From: a virus
Length of the DNA stretch: 32,418 nucleotides
Direction: 5' to 3' (one strand)
IMG/VR virus record: IMGVR_UViG_3300044635_001334
Coordinates: 1 to 32,418 of that record
Made by a program: the position numbers and the translations under genes. This document shows positions 20,190-29,500 of the stretch, piece by piece. How positions within the stretch are numbered: position 1 is the stretch's first letter; each line of letters begins with the position of its first letter. Under the pieces are notes generated by a model. That model was not told the origin of the DNA, made no database searches, and worked only from the letters and a program-made list of their open reading frames with translations.

Positions 20190-20955
20190 GCAGAACGTGG
20201 CATTGATTCGGGCGCGACTAGGCAATCCCCTGCCTAGTGCGCCTGATGACCAGATACTACTCAGGCTCCTGACTGACCAGCTGACGCATCACAGTGCGCA
20301 GCTGGTCAATACACGTAACCACTGGTCAGTGGACAAGTGGCAAATCAATATGCAGTCGGGGTTGGAGGACTACCTGATTACGGCTAACAACTTTGGCCGT
20401 CCGGTTGTCTGCTATACCATTGACCCGTCTGACCCGTACCACGTTCGCCGGGAAATCCCGTTCAGCCTGATTCAGGATGCCGATAAGCGATACGCTGGGC
20501 CGCAGATGAACTTTGCGGTCAGCAAGCATAGTGCCGTGCAGATGATATTTTACCGGAAGGAGGGGCAGGGTTGGTTCGTTCGACCCGTACCTATTCCGGG
20601 CGACTCGTCGGCGTATGAAATCTGGTACGAGACAATGTACGAGTACGGCAATCTGGGTGATGTGCCGGGTACGTCCGGTTTCCATCACCTTGTCAGGATT
20701 CAGGCGGCTATCGGAGCCTTGCCCTTCTGCCACTGGCGTGGCATCAGCCCTCAGGAAGACGCCAAGACGTGGCAAATCCAGATGGCGGCTATTCGGGACA
20801 GCCTCCTGCACGACGAGATTAAGTTCCAGAAGGTCTTTGACACCTACAAGTCGCAGATTAGCCGCGAGGGTGTCAATGGCAAGCTGGGCTACGCAAACGA
20901 TTACGAGCAGCGACCGTACCCTGTTGGGGTTATGGTCAACGGGTATGGATTCTAA
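20176..20955 (+). CDS. Probable head-tail connector region protein, 259 aa
   Basis: A mixed protein with a helical start (TNEQNVALIRARLGNPLPSA) typical of adaptor proteins, a beta-rich centre (YEIWYETMYEYGNLGDVPGT) and helical C-terminus (MAAIRDSLLHDEIKFQKVFD). Its position before two further small connector-like genes and the nozzle fits an adaptor that docks under the portal. AGAAGG serves as ribosome binding site. No diagnostic motif is present, so the role is contextual. Confidence 0.5.
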   Translation: MPTNEQNVALIRARLGNPLPSAPDDQILLRLLTDQLTHHSAQLVNTRNHWSVDKWQINMQSGLEDYLITANNFGRPVVCYTIDPSDPYHVRREIPFSLIQDADKRYAGPQMNFAVSKHSAVQMIFYRKEGQGWFVRPVPIPGDSSAYEIWYETMYEYGNLGDVPGTSGFHHLVRIQAAIGALPFCHWRGISPQEDAKTWQIQMAAIRDSLLHDEIKFQKVFDTYKSQISREGVNGKLGYANDYEQRPYPVGVMVNGYGF

Positions 20956-21653
20956 TGGCTGTCAGTTTCAATAGTCTAAAAGCTGATGCACTGTCACTGC
21001 TGAACGCTCTTCCGGCTACGACTCCGGCGGTGGCGCAGCAGAACTATAGCAACGCCACTGCCGGGACAGTTGCTTCTGTTTCGACTGATTGGCCAGAGGG
21101 ACTGATTCAGGAAGCAATTATTGATTCTGAATACCGAATCTGCTACGAGGTGGCCCTAAACGAGTACCACCCCGAGCGAGCAGATTTTGAGGAGTTGTCG
21201 GTGGCGTTGTCTAGCGGGGCAACGCTACCGATTAACAGCGCGAACAGCAAGCCTTTTGTGGGTAAGTACAGCGGCATTATTGACGGGACGACGCTCAAAC
21301 CTCTCATTGAAAGGCCGCTTTCGGTGGTTAGGATGGTGACGGAAAATGAGCAGTCAATGTTCCCAGCTGGCTTGAATATCTACGCAATTATGGGGAGCAA
21401 GCTCTATTTTGCCGCACCCAATCAGGCCAAGATTACCGGCCCTGCGGTAGCGCGGGCCACGTGGACGGGGAATATCCGATGCCGTGACAGCCACGCCCCG
21501 GCGATTATTCACGGGGCAATGGCTTACCTGCTCACCAAGGAAGGCGTCTGGGCGCAGGCGTTCCAGATGCACTCGGAGCTTTTTGCGACTTATGTAGGGG
21601 CTATTCGTAGCGTTGGACGGCAGACTGCCGTGCCGATGCCTGGAGTGCAATGA
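20955..21653 (+). CDS. Probable head-tail connector/adaptor protein, 232 aa
   Basis: Starts in TAATG overlap with the preceding gene. The helical N-terminus (FNSLKADALSLLNALPATTP) is followed by a beta domain with surface loops (EQSMFPAGLNIYAIMGSKLY), and the C-terminal helix (APAIIHGAMAYLLTKEGVWA) is a plan seen in gp6-like and P22 gp4-like adaptor proteins. Assignment is by layout rather than clear motif. It overlaps the next gene by four bases (ATGA). Confidence 0.55.
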   Translation: MAVSFNSLKADALSLLNALPATTPAVAQQNYSNATAGTVASVSTDWPEGLIQEAIIDSEYRICYEVALNEYHPERADFEELSVALSSGATLPINSANSKPFVGKYSGIIDGTTLKPLIERPLSVVRMVTENEQSMFPAGLNIYAIMGSKLYFAAPNQAKITGPAVARATWTGNIRCRDSHAPAIIHGAMAYLLTKEGVWAQAFQMHSELFATYVGAIRSVGRQTAVPMPGVQ

Positions 21654-22225
21654 CAGACCTTGAACTGACACGTAGGGCGATTATGGTGCTGGCGTCGGGT
21701 AATCCGTCGCCTGTTCCTGTTTTAGACCAAGAAGCCGAACTGTCATCCATGATTCCGTCAGTGATGCAGACCCTGGCGGACGAGGTAGCAAAAGACCATA
21801 ACCGTGCGCCTCTGCTGATGCAAGAGTACTCGGTAGATTTGGTGAGCGGAGTGGGCGAGCCGCTGACTGATACGGGGTCTATTACTAGCGCGGCAGACAT
21901 CTTGTACTGGTCAATCCCCTACGGGAGCGTGCGAGACAGTCTGACCAATTTCAAGCTGGTCTACATCCCTAATCGTGAGCAGTTTGAAGGGTATCTGACG
22001 CCCGGTCTGTGGTATTTCACTTTGGCCAATCAGCGCATCTATACCCGGTCGGCCACCTCGGGGGACTACTTCAACAGTGACAAGTATGACGTGCAGGGGC
22101 CGCTGACGGTTACGGCTAATTACGTGCCGACCTCGGCTACCCTCCCGGCTACCCTAGAGAACGATGCGGTAGACTTGCTGGTCAAAATGGCCGTCACCAA
22201 GGTTCAGGCGGATAAAGCGGAGTAA
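21650..22225 (+). CDS. Probable connector/tail-accessory protein, 191 aa
   Basis: GGAG lies five bases before the ATG in the upstream gene. The N-terminal helices (LTRRAIMVLASGNPSPVPVL, SMIPSVMQTLADEVAKDHNR) and the following short strands with aromatic loops (LTPGLWYFTLANQRIYTRSA) resemble connector proteins that sit between portal and nozzle. It ends two bases before the nozzle-like gene. The function is inferred from position. Confidence 0.5.
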   Translation: MTDLELTRRAIMVLASGNPSPVPVLDQEAELSSMIPSVMQTLADEVAKDHNRAPLLMQEYSVDLVSGVGEPLTDTGSITSAADILYWSIPYGSVRDSLTNFKLVYIPNREQFEGYLTPGLWYFTLANQRIYTRSATSGDYFNSDKYDVQGPLTVTANYVPTSATLPATLENDAVDLLVKMAVTKVQADKAE

Positions 22226-22227
22226 GG

Positions 22228-24162
22228 ATGTATCAACCTCTGGTAGTGTACAGCGTGACGGGTGGGTATCGCCCTTCTCAGAGCTACGGTGGCCCTGATA
22301 CGGCCCCTAATGTCTTGTTCCGGGGTCTGAACTACTGGCTCCGGCCTTTTGGGCGTCTGGTATCCGTCAAGGGTGTCAGCCAGCGGTCAGCTACTAACCT
22401 GGGGCCAAGAATCTTTCCCCTCAACGACCGGCGCGGAGTGATTGCCGGGTCAACTGTAAACGCCAAGTCATCGCTTGTTCGGTACAATCGGGCGTTGTTC
22501 TATTTGAGCGAAGAAACGAGCAAGCAGGTCTACATCAATGAGTCCACCTCTACCCCTTTTACCCTGACCGGGGTGACGACCTCATCAACGGCAGGCAAGC
22601 TGCGAGTTGCGCTTCTTAACGGTACGGTCTACACGGCTCACGATGCAGGGCTGGAGCCGCCTCCGTCTATCGGTACGGTATCTACCGAGACTGGCGGCAC
22701 GAAGAGTATGGACGGCATCGTGTCCATCGTGGCGGCGGCAAAACGGATTGCTACGGAAACCGTCTCCAACCCAACCGCCGTGAACGTCCAAACCCTATCG
22801 GCGGCTGGTAATAACCGTATTCGGGTAGCCCTACCAGCGGCAGCGGCGGGCCAGGATGCGTGGCTGTACGGTGGAACGTATTGGGGGCAGGGTAATTTCG
22901 GCCCGTGGAGACTGATACGAGAAGTCCGGGTCACGATTGAAGGCACGATTGGTATTGCCACTCAGGTAGTCACGGGCGTGGGGACTCGATTCCTGCGCGA
23001 CCTGCGGGTCGGGGATGTGATTACCGTCAACGCAACGGATTACACGATAGCCACGATTACCTCTGACACGTCAGCGACAGTCGCGAGCGGGGCCAACCAG
23101 TCGGCTGGTCAGACGGCTACGGTCAAAGAGATTGTTTTGGAGTGGCGTAACGGTGAGCTGACCGACCTGATTGAGTTTGATAACGACGAACCGCCAATTC
23201 TTGATGGATTGATGCTCTTCAATAACGTCCCGTTTGGCTGGAAGGATAATGTATTGTATCCTTCCAAAATCGGAAACCCCGAGAGCTTTCCACGCATTTT
23301 GGCACGTTCAACACAGAGCGGTGCCAATATTGTCCACGCGCTGGCGGGAGATGCGCGGATATTCCTTTTGACGACTAACGGTCTTGAGGTAGTCACCTTT
23401 ACGCAGAATCCGACCGACCCGTTCCTGATTCGTCAGGTCTGGTCGTTTGGCTTCTCTGGGCCTGCTCAAGCCGTGGTCGCCGAGGGGACATTATTTGCCG
23501 CAGTGGGTACAGCCAACGGCGTCAAGATTGTCCGCACGCGCGTTGACGACTCCCCTGACCTTGAGTTCTCTGCCCCAGTTGAATCTGATATGGCCTCGTG
23601 GGATATCTCACGGGTTGTGATGGGCCTTGACCCGTCTAACGGTGCCGTGCTGGTGATGCATTATGACGGCAGCACGTATACGACCGTGATTCCCTATATG
23701 CTTCAGCAGGGGGTGTGGGGACTACCAATTCAGGTGACGGGCCAAGTCGTTAGCGCGGCTACAGTCAGCAATACCTGCGAGATGATTATCAAGAACGGAG
23801 CTAACTTTCAGGTGTATCAGTGGGAAGGTGGCACGGGGACGGGGACGGTTTCGTTTGTTGCGTTTCCGTTTATGGACAAGGATGGCCTCCGTCAGACCAT
23901 TAAAACCCTGAAGTTTACCGGAGCTGCCGACAATCTCTATATCTTCAAGGCAGAACCTGGGATAGCTATTCCTGACGTGACGGATATCACTAAGGCGGCG
24001 GTAAGCCTCCCCTTGGCCGGTTGCAGTATTCAGCATCAAAACATTCTCTATACAAACATCCCAAACGCTCAATCCTTCAGCGTCCGTGTTGATTCGACGG
24101 GCAGCACAGCCGTAGTCACGGAAATTGTGGTCAGCGGAATTATCAACGGAATCCAACGATGA
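22228..24162 (+). CDS. Tail nozzle/hub-like beta-propeller protein, 644 aa
   Basis: The blocks DNVLYPSKIGNPESFPRILA and DARIFLLTTNGLEVVTFTQN are those expected in packaged-DNA-stabilisation/nozzle proteins (P22 gp10, T7 gp12 type), which close the tail tube under the adaptor. The sequence is rich in strands and short turns throughout, fitting a propeller. An internal module (about 235-300, VVTGVGTRFLRDLRVGDVIT) is a common phage virion insertion. It starts downstream of GGAG/AAGG and ends in an ATGA overlap with the next gene. This supports a short-tailed virion. Confidence 0.65.
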   Translation: MYQPLVVYSVTGGYRPSQSYGGPDTAPNVLFRGLNYWLRPFGRLVSVKGVSQRSATNLGPRIFPLNDRRGVIAGSTVNAKSSLVRYNRALFYLSEETSKQVYINESTSTPFTLTGVTTSSTAGKLRVALLNGTVYTAHDAGLEPPPSIGTVSTETGGTKSMDGIVSIVAAAKRIATETVSNPTAVNVQTLSAAGNNRIRVALPAAAAGQDAWLYGGTYWGQGNFGPWRLIREVRVTIEGTIGIATQVVTGVGTRFLRDLRVGDVITVNATDYTIATITSDTSATVASGANQSAGQTATVKEIVLEWRNGELTDLIEFDNDEPPILDGLMLFNNVPFGWKDNVLYPSKIGNPESFPRILARSTQSGANIVHALAGDARIFLLTTNGLEVVTFTQNPTDPFLIRQVWSFGFSGPAQAVVAEGTLFAAVGTANGVKIVRTRVDDSPDLEFSAPVESDMASWDISRVVMGLDPSNGAVLVMHYDGSTYTTVIPYMLQQGVWGLPIQVTGQVVSAATVSNTCEMIIKNGANFQVYQWEGGTGTGTVSFVAFPFMDKDGLRQTIKTLKFTGAADNLYIFKAEPGIAIPDVTDITKAAVSLPLAGCSIQHQNILYTNIPNAQSFSVRVDSTGSTAVVTEIVVSGIINGIQR

Positions 24163-24761
24163 GCTATTACGGTATTGATATCTACGACTACGACTACCTG
24201 CAAGGCGGGGCGCAGGCGGCTGACCAGACCGCGCAGCAGGCCGTAGCCAACGCTGGCGCGGTAGGAGCAAGCGGTACAACGTCGCAGATTATTGGCTTTG
24301 ATGCAGGTGGAAATCCTTCGCCCAAGAACGTGGCGGGGGACGCAAATGGCGCAGGGTTGGCTTTCAGTGGTGACACGCTGACGGCTACCCTGCCACAGAA
24401 CCTTCAGTCTTCGGGTACGCCAACGTTTAGCGGCTTGAATATTACTAATCAAGGCACGTTTGGCGACCTGAAGATTGGGGGTGGGCCAATCATCAAAAAT
24501 ACCGCCACCGGAACTTTTAATATCAATCCCGGTAATATTGGCGGTCAGACCCGAGGGTCAGTGAACGTGACACTGACGGGGGCTGCGATTGGTGATATCG
24601 TAATCTTACAGCCACCAGACGCTTTGAATGTCGGTTTAGTGTTTGGAGGTTGCGTTGTATCGGCTACGGACACGGTAAAGGTGTTCCTCGCCAATGTAAC
24701 CGGCACGGCTATAGATGATGGAGCAAACGATTGGACGTACTTCTGGATGGATATCACGTAA
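24159..24761 (+). CDS. Fibre-like structural protein, 200 aa
   Basis: The Tyr/Asp-rich N-terminus (MSYYGIDIYDYDYLQGG) is followed by an Ala/Gln helix, then fibre-type repeats (ATLPQNLQSSGTPTFSGLNI) and a globular beta C-terminus (ALNVGLVFGGCVVSATDTVK). This C-terminal part resembles the small tip domain of collar/fibre proteins. It overlaps the nozzle by four bases and the GNAT gene by 31 bases. A secondary fibre or collar protein is likely. Confidence 0.65.
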   Translation: MSYYGIDIYDYDYLQGGAQAADQTAQQAVANAGAVGASGTTSQIIGFDAGGNPSPKNVAGDANGAGLAFSGDTLTATLPQNLQSSGTPTFSGLNITNQGTFGDLKIGGGPIIKNTATGTFNINPGNIGGQTRGSVNVTLTGAAIGDIVILQPPDALNVGLVFGGCVVSATDTVKVFLANVTGTAIDDGANDWTYFWMDIT

Positions 24762-25123
24762 AAGACATTGCAGTGCGTCAGGCCACGCCCGATGAAGCGG
24801 CCCGCCTGACCGAATTGTGGTGTGACGTAAACTGGGGCGTGTATTACGGTGACGAGCTGCTTGCGCTGTTCCAGGCTGAGGATGATGGTGATGGATGGTT
24901 GAATGTACACGCTAACGTGGCCCGTCACCGCCTTCACCCTAAGTTGACCTACTTTTACGCGAAGACGTTTTCCGACCGCCTGCTGGAACTGGGAGCGGTT
25001 GGATTGAAGGCGGAGATAAAAGTGAACCATCGAGCGGCTATCAGGATTGCCAAGGCTGCTGGATATACCGAACAGACCCGGAACGATGAATGGGTCGTAC
25101 TGACGAGGTTGCCAAATGGGTAA
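24731..25123 (+). CDS. GNAT-family N-acetyltransferase-like protein, 130 aa
   Basis: GNATs transfer acetyl from acetyl-CoA to amines. The C-terminal block (LKAEIKVNHRAAIRIAKAAG, then YTEQTRNDEWVVLTR) is the usual final strand-helix-strand 'N-x-x-A-x-x-x-x-x-K-x-G-F' of GNATs; the N-terminal 'IAVRQATPDEAARLTELW' is the typical first strand and helix. The acetyl-CoA loop is less clear (RHRLHPKLTYFYAKTFSDRL). The TTG start at 24731 is supported by GGAG seven bases upstream. Such genes beside phage structural genes may modify virion or host proteins; the target is unknown. Confidence 0.72.
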   Translation: MDVLLDGYHVKDIAVRQATPDEAARLTELWCDVNWGVYYGDELLALFQAEDDGDGWLNVHANVARHRLHPKLTYFYAKTFSDRLLELGAVGLKAEIKVNHRAAIRIAKAAGYTEQTRNDEWVVLTRLPNG

Positions 25124-25580
25124 AGCTAAACCAATGCAGTTGCCGTCTGAGCGGAACTATCAGTATGAAGAATGGAGGCCAAGCGATACCCCTGATATTC
25201 AGGCAATGCGCGAAATGCCAACTGCTCCGCAGACGCTGGCTCCAGCCATAGGGGCGCAGTATGACCGCGCTCAGGAGCTGTCACGGCAGCGATGGAATAA
25301 TGCGTATGGGGGTGGAGTTCCCGAACAGGCTCGTCAGGCGTTGCAGCAGCGCGAGCAGCGCGGCTTGCAGCAGGACTACGGTGCCCTAACTTCTCAGAAT
25401 GCATACGATGCAAATATGGCCAACTTTGCTCGTCGTATGCAGCTTGCCGAGATGACTTTGGGGCGTCCGCTAAATTCACGAATGACAGGGTACGATTCAG
25501 CTCCGACGCAAAGCATTTGGGGCGATATCATCAAAACGGGTGCGCAGGTGGCCGGGGCGGCTGCGGCAGCGGGGGTGTAA
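25116..25580 (+). CDS. Small internal-virion-like protein, copy 1, 154 aa
   Basis: Begins MGKAKPMQLP and is paralogous to the protein at 26057-26593: shared start MGKAKPM-x-LP, shared middle (x-R-R-x-x-LA-x-MT-x-GRPL), shared APT-x-SIW near the C-terminus, which then becomes hydrophobic (IIKTGAQVAGAAAAAGV). Gln/Arg-rich helices form the middle. The hydrophobic Ala/Gly tail suggests membrane interaction, as in ejection proteins. The first 21 bases of both genes are identical. It overlaps GNAT by eight bases and the methyltransferase by one. Confidence 0.65.
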   Translation: MGKAKPMQLPSERNYQYEEWRPSDTPDIQAMREMPTAPQTLAPAIGAQYDRAQELSRQRWNNAYGGGVPEQARQALQQREQRGLQQDYGALTSQNAYDANMANFARRMQLAEMTLGRPLNSRMTGYDSAPTQSIWGDIIKTGAQVAGAAAAAGV

Positions 25581-26044
25581 TGGTAGTACTTTTGACCATT
25601 GTTTTATGGCTGGCAGCGTTTGGGGCAAATATCTTCCTTGCCCCTCAACATACCCTGATAGCGTATCGCGAAGATACGGGACGAGCCAAGCACGTGTTGT
25701 GGGGCTTGATAGCTGCTACGTGCATTGCGGCGTGGTGGGCTGAACCGTTGACGGCCTGGCGACTCATTGGCGGCGTAAGCCTTTTTGCTCTTGGCACGAC
25801 GATAGCCATCAAAGCCTTGCACGATAATCCGTTTTTTCGCGGCGACTTGGTTGCACCGCCTTTTCGGATTACCACGGGCTTGTACAAGTACTTTGACCAT
25901 CCGGGATACCTTGGCTTTTCTATTCGTTTTTTGGGAATCGTGCTGATTGGGGACAATATTGGTAGCGCGATGCTATTTGGCGTGTACCTTAATTTCTTGG
26001 CGTTCAGGGCGGAAATAGAAAACGATTTGCTTGCAGATTTGTAG
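25580..26044 (+). CDS. Isoprenylcysteine methyltransferase-like membrane protein, 154 aa
   Basis: An integral membrane protein with about four hydrophobic segments (1-22, 36-53, 60-78, 112-142). It carries the ICMT/PEMT signature: GLYKYFDHPGYLGF (100-113), where His and Tyr of HP-x-Y bind S-adenosylmethionine, and a later AEIENDLL (144-151), the 'R-x-x-x-E-x-x-L' region. Members methylate small thiols, lipids or prenylcysteine. The ATG at 25580 overlaps the TAA of the upstream gene by one base and is preferred over an upstream in-frame start within it. Finding this enzyme inside a phage virion operon, between two paralogs, is unusual. Substrate unknown. Confidence 0.75.
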   Translation: MVVLLTIVLWLAAFGANIFLAPQHTLIAYREDTGRAKHVLWGLIAATCIAAWWAEPLTAWRLIGGVSLFALGTTIAIKALHDNPFFRGDLVAPPFRITTGLYKYFDHPGYLGFSIRFLGIVLIGDNIGSAMLFGVYLNFLAFRAEIENDLLADL

Positions 26045-26056
26045 GAGAAGACCGAT

Positions 26057-26593
26057 ATGGGTAAAGCTAAACCAATGAAGTTACCGACAGAGCAGACCAC
26101 CCGGTATCAGGAGTGGAAGCCAAGCGAGACGCAAGATACGCAGGCAGCGCGTGGTATATCGGCTATTCCTGAATTTATAGCACCGGCAATGCAGGCCGCT
26201 ATTGACCGTCAGCAGCAGATGGGGAATATGCAAGCGAGTACTGCTTACTCTCAGAATGTACCTAACGCATCCCGACGGATTATGCAAGGGATGGGACAGT
26301 TGATGGGCACGCAGCAATACGGCTCTCAGATGTCCGAAGCAGCCAACGATGCCATGCAAAACAACTTTATGCGCCGGTTGGCCTTGGCGCAAATGACCAT
26401 TGGACGCCCACTGACCAGTCAAACCTCGGGCTATACCAGCGCGCCAACTGAAAGCATTTGGAAGAGCGTTCTGCAAGGCGTGGGAGCTGCGAGCGGCGGC
26501 TTGATGCAGGGAATGAGCGGTAAGATGGGTGGCGGAGCTAGAGGCGCAAGTGGCGGTTCTAGCGGCGGTGGCGGTTCATACTATTACGGCTAA
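26057..26593 (+). CDS. Small internal-virion-like protein, copy 2, 178 aa
   Basis: Paralog of the protein at 25116-25580, with the same MGKAKPM start, RR-x-ALAQMTIGRPLTS middle and SAPTESIW segment. It adds a glycine/serine-rich tail (MGGGARGASGGSSGGGGSYY) ending in Tyr-Gly. Methionine/Gln-rich helices fill the middle. AGGAGA is nine bases upstream of the ATG. The duplication with a membrane enzyme between the copies suggests related virion components, possibly ejected into the host envelope (inference). Confidence 0.65.
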   Translation: MGKAKPMKLPTEQTTRYQEWKPSETQDTQAARGISAIPEFIAPAMQAAIDRQQQMGNMQASTAYSQNVPNASRRIMQGMGQLMGTQQYGSQMSEAANDAMQNNFMRRLALAQMTIGRPLTSQTSGYTSAPTESIWKSVLQGVGAASGGLMQGMSGKMGGGARGASGGSSGGGGSYYYG

Positions 26594-26598
26594 AAGAT

Positions 26599-29500
26599 AT
26601 GATGACAAAAGCAATTAAAGCATTGATGTGCGTGGCCTTGCTGGCAATTTCAGCACGGGCCACCGATGTGACTATTGGTGCGACCACGCAGCCCAACTTC
26701 AATCCTACTGGGTTGCAGGCGGCGACTACTCTGACTGGGGTGACGGTCACTAACGGGACGAATGCCCTTCTGACCTGCGCAGCCTGTTTTAGGCCTCAGT
26801 GGGTTGGAATGGGCGGCTTCTACATCACTGTAGGAGTGCAGAATTACTACGTCAAGAACGTGGACAGCACGTCACAGGTAACGCTGGCCTCGTCCTGCCC
26901 TGAGAGTTCTCCGGCTACCGTGACGTGGCATCCCTACGTGGAGTTTCGGGTATACGCTGACCGTGCCTTTCAGCCATTGGGCAAGAACTACATTGTGCAG
27001 CCGGGAACGCCGGGGACAGGGGCTTGGTATAAGCGGTACGGGGCGTCGGTTATTACCACTAACGGTGTACGCACATTGTACATCCCTGAGCTGGTGATTG
27101 ATGCCACGACGGACGCCGTAGGGCCAACTAATCAGGCTCGATACACTGCGGCGTTCTATCGGCCCGATGGTAGTCTGATTCAGGTATACTCGTGCGCCGA
27201 CCAGTTCAGAGTACCGCCTGTAACGCCGACCAGCTGGGTAGCGTTGTGTCAGTTTAATAGCCCTCCGGCTATCGTTCCACCGGCAAATGAGGCGTACACG
27301 AAAATTCAGATTGATTCTCGGCTTATCTCCTGCTCGGTTGGGCAGATGATTTACTATGCGGCGACGGGTAATCAGCCAACGTGTCTGACCGTGGGCACCG
27401 GCCTGACTATTAGCAACGGGTCAATTTTGACGATTGGCGGCACTCAGCAGGTTATCAATATCGTCACCGACTACAACTGTAGCCCGGTAGACGATGGCGG
27501 CACTGCTGACCAGACGTGTTTCCAGTCGGCCATCAATGCGGCAGCGGCCTCGGGGGGCAAGACCGTCTATGTCCCGACAGGGGTGTACAACGTCTCGGGC
27601 CTGTCCATTCCAGGCGGTGTGACGGTCATTGGTGATGGCCGAAACCGCAGTATTATCAAGTCAGCTACAAATGCGGCTATCGTGTCATTGGTTGAGGGGG
27701 CGGGGTCATATCAGTTTACCGGCCCTGCTATCCGGCAGCTTGGTATCACCGGCCTCGTGACGGCGGGTACATCGCAGGCGGGTATCTACGCTACGGACGA
27801 CAACTATATGTACAACGTTCGAGTGGATAGCGTGGACGTGCTGGATACGGGCGGAGACGGGCTGTTCGTTGGCAAGGTGTACAGCTCGTGGTTCAGCGAC
27901 CTCTACATCTCCAATAATAAGGGCTTTCCGGTGCATTACGATGCAGCGAATATGCCGCAGAACGTCTTTGACAAGATTTACATTGGCCTGCTTCGAACGG
28001 CGCAGACCGGGGCATCCCCTTCCACGGCTCCACAGTGGGAGACGACGGCTTTCCGTATCAAGGCGGGTGAGTTCACCTGCCGTGGCTGTAACGGTGTCAG
28101 TAACGTGATTGGCGGGTCAGCCTGGGCCGTTGTTGGCAAGAAGGCGGCGGTGGACGGGTCAAACGGTGCAGCCAAGTTCACCTGTACTGATTGCAATCTG
28201 GAGAGCTGGGTGGGATATGGCGTCGTGTCCTACTACGGCTCTACGGTCAACCTGCGGGGTCAGACCAAGGTGCAGATGGACAATGCCGGTATTGGTACGG
28301 GTAAGGCTGTTCAGTTTGACCTGGCTAATAACGGGGTGGACTATTTTTCTGAGCTGATTATGCGGGGGTACATTGAAGACACCGTACAGTTCACGAAACA
28401 GGCTTCATCCTACGCCAACAGTCAGGCTATCCACGCTAACGGCATTCCGCCCCTTCAGACGGTTGGCAGTGGCCCAGAGATTGTGACAGCGGGTAGTCCT
28501 GACCGGATTACTACGTTCTACAATTCCACGGCTTCAGCGGTTGGATACCTGGCTCGCGCTGACAGCCTTGCCGAGAAGATTACCGTGACTGCCACTACGA
28601 CCCTGACAGGGCCGGGAGTCCGGTACGTGGAAACGAACTGCGGTTCGGCTTGTACTATCACCATTCCCTGGGCCGGATACTATCAGGTGTCTGATGTCAT
28701 CACGATCAAGGACGTGGGCAGTGCGGCGACCAATAACGTCACTATCAATACGGCGGGTGGCGGGACAATCAACGGCGCGTCCTCGTATGTCTTGAGCCGC
28801 AACAAGGAAGCCTTGGTGCTTCGCGCTGACTCAACCGGTGATTGGCGTATCGTGTCGCTATACCAGCCGAACAGTTATGGCGTGCGTCAGGCGGTGAATG
28901 CGGCGGACTACGGATGCGACTTGGCGGACAACGGGACGAACGACACAGCCTGCCTCGTTGCCGCTATCGCGGCTGCTCAGGCAACGACCGAGAAGGCGTT
29001 GTATTTGCCAGCCGGGACGTACAATACGGACACCATTACCTCCAATATGAATAACCTAAAGGTAATGGGGGACGGGATGATGAAATCTATCATCAAGGCC
29101 CGAGCCACTAATCAGAACGTGTTCAGCCTGACTGGGGCGAGTTTTGCATATCGACTCGTGATGGAGGATATCGGCATCAAGGGAGCCGGTAAGGCAGCGG
29201 GCAGTACCGGCCATTGCGTCTACATCAATGACAATGCTGGTGGCCAGCTTTCCGAGTTCACGTTTCGTCGTTTGCGCGTCACAGATTGCCGCGAGGATGG
29301 TTTCAACGTCTACTACTTGTTTAATGGCATCTTTGAGGGCAATCAGACGGATAGCATTGGCGGTCATCATTACAACCTGGGCGCGGCAAATACCGTCACT
29401 CTGACTGGCAACTACGTGCATACCGTAGAGGCCAACAAGGTTGGGTTTAAGCTGATTGGCGGTCAGTATACGCTTATCGGCAACAACGGTATTGCCCCGA

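Noticed and set aside
19332-20225. A 297-codon reverse-strand open frame
   Set aside because: It lies opposite a well-placed forward gene with a good start, its translation is Leu/His/Arg/Val-rich without domain features, and it has no start signal; a shadow of codon bias.
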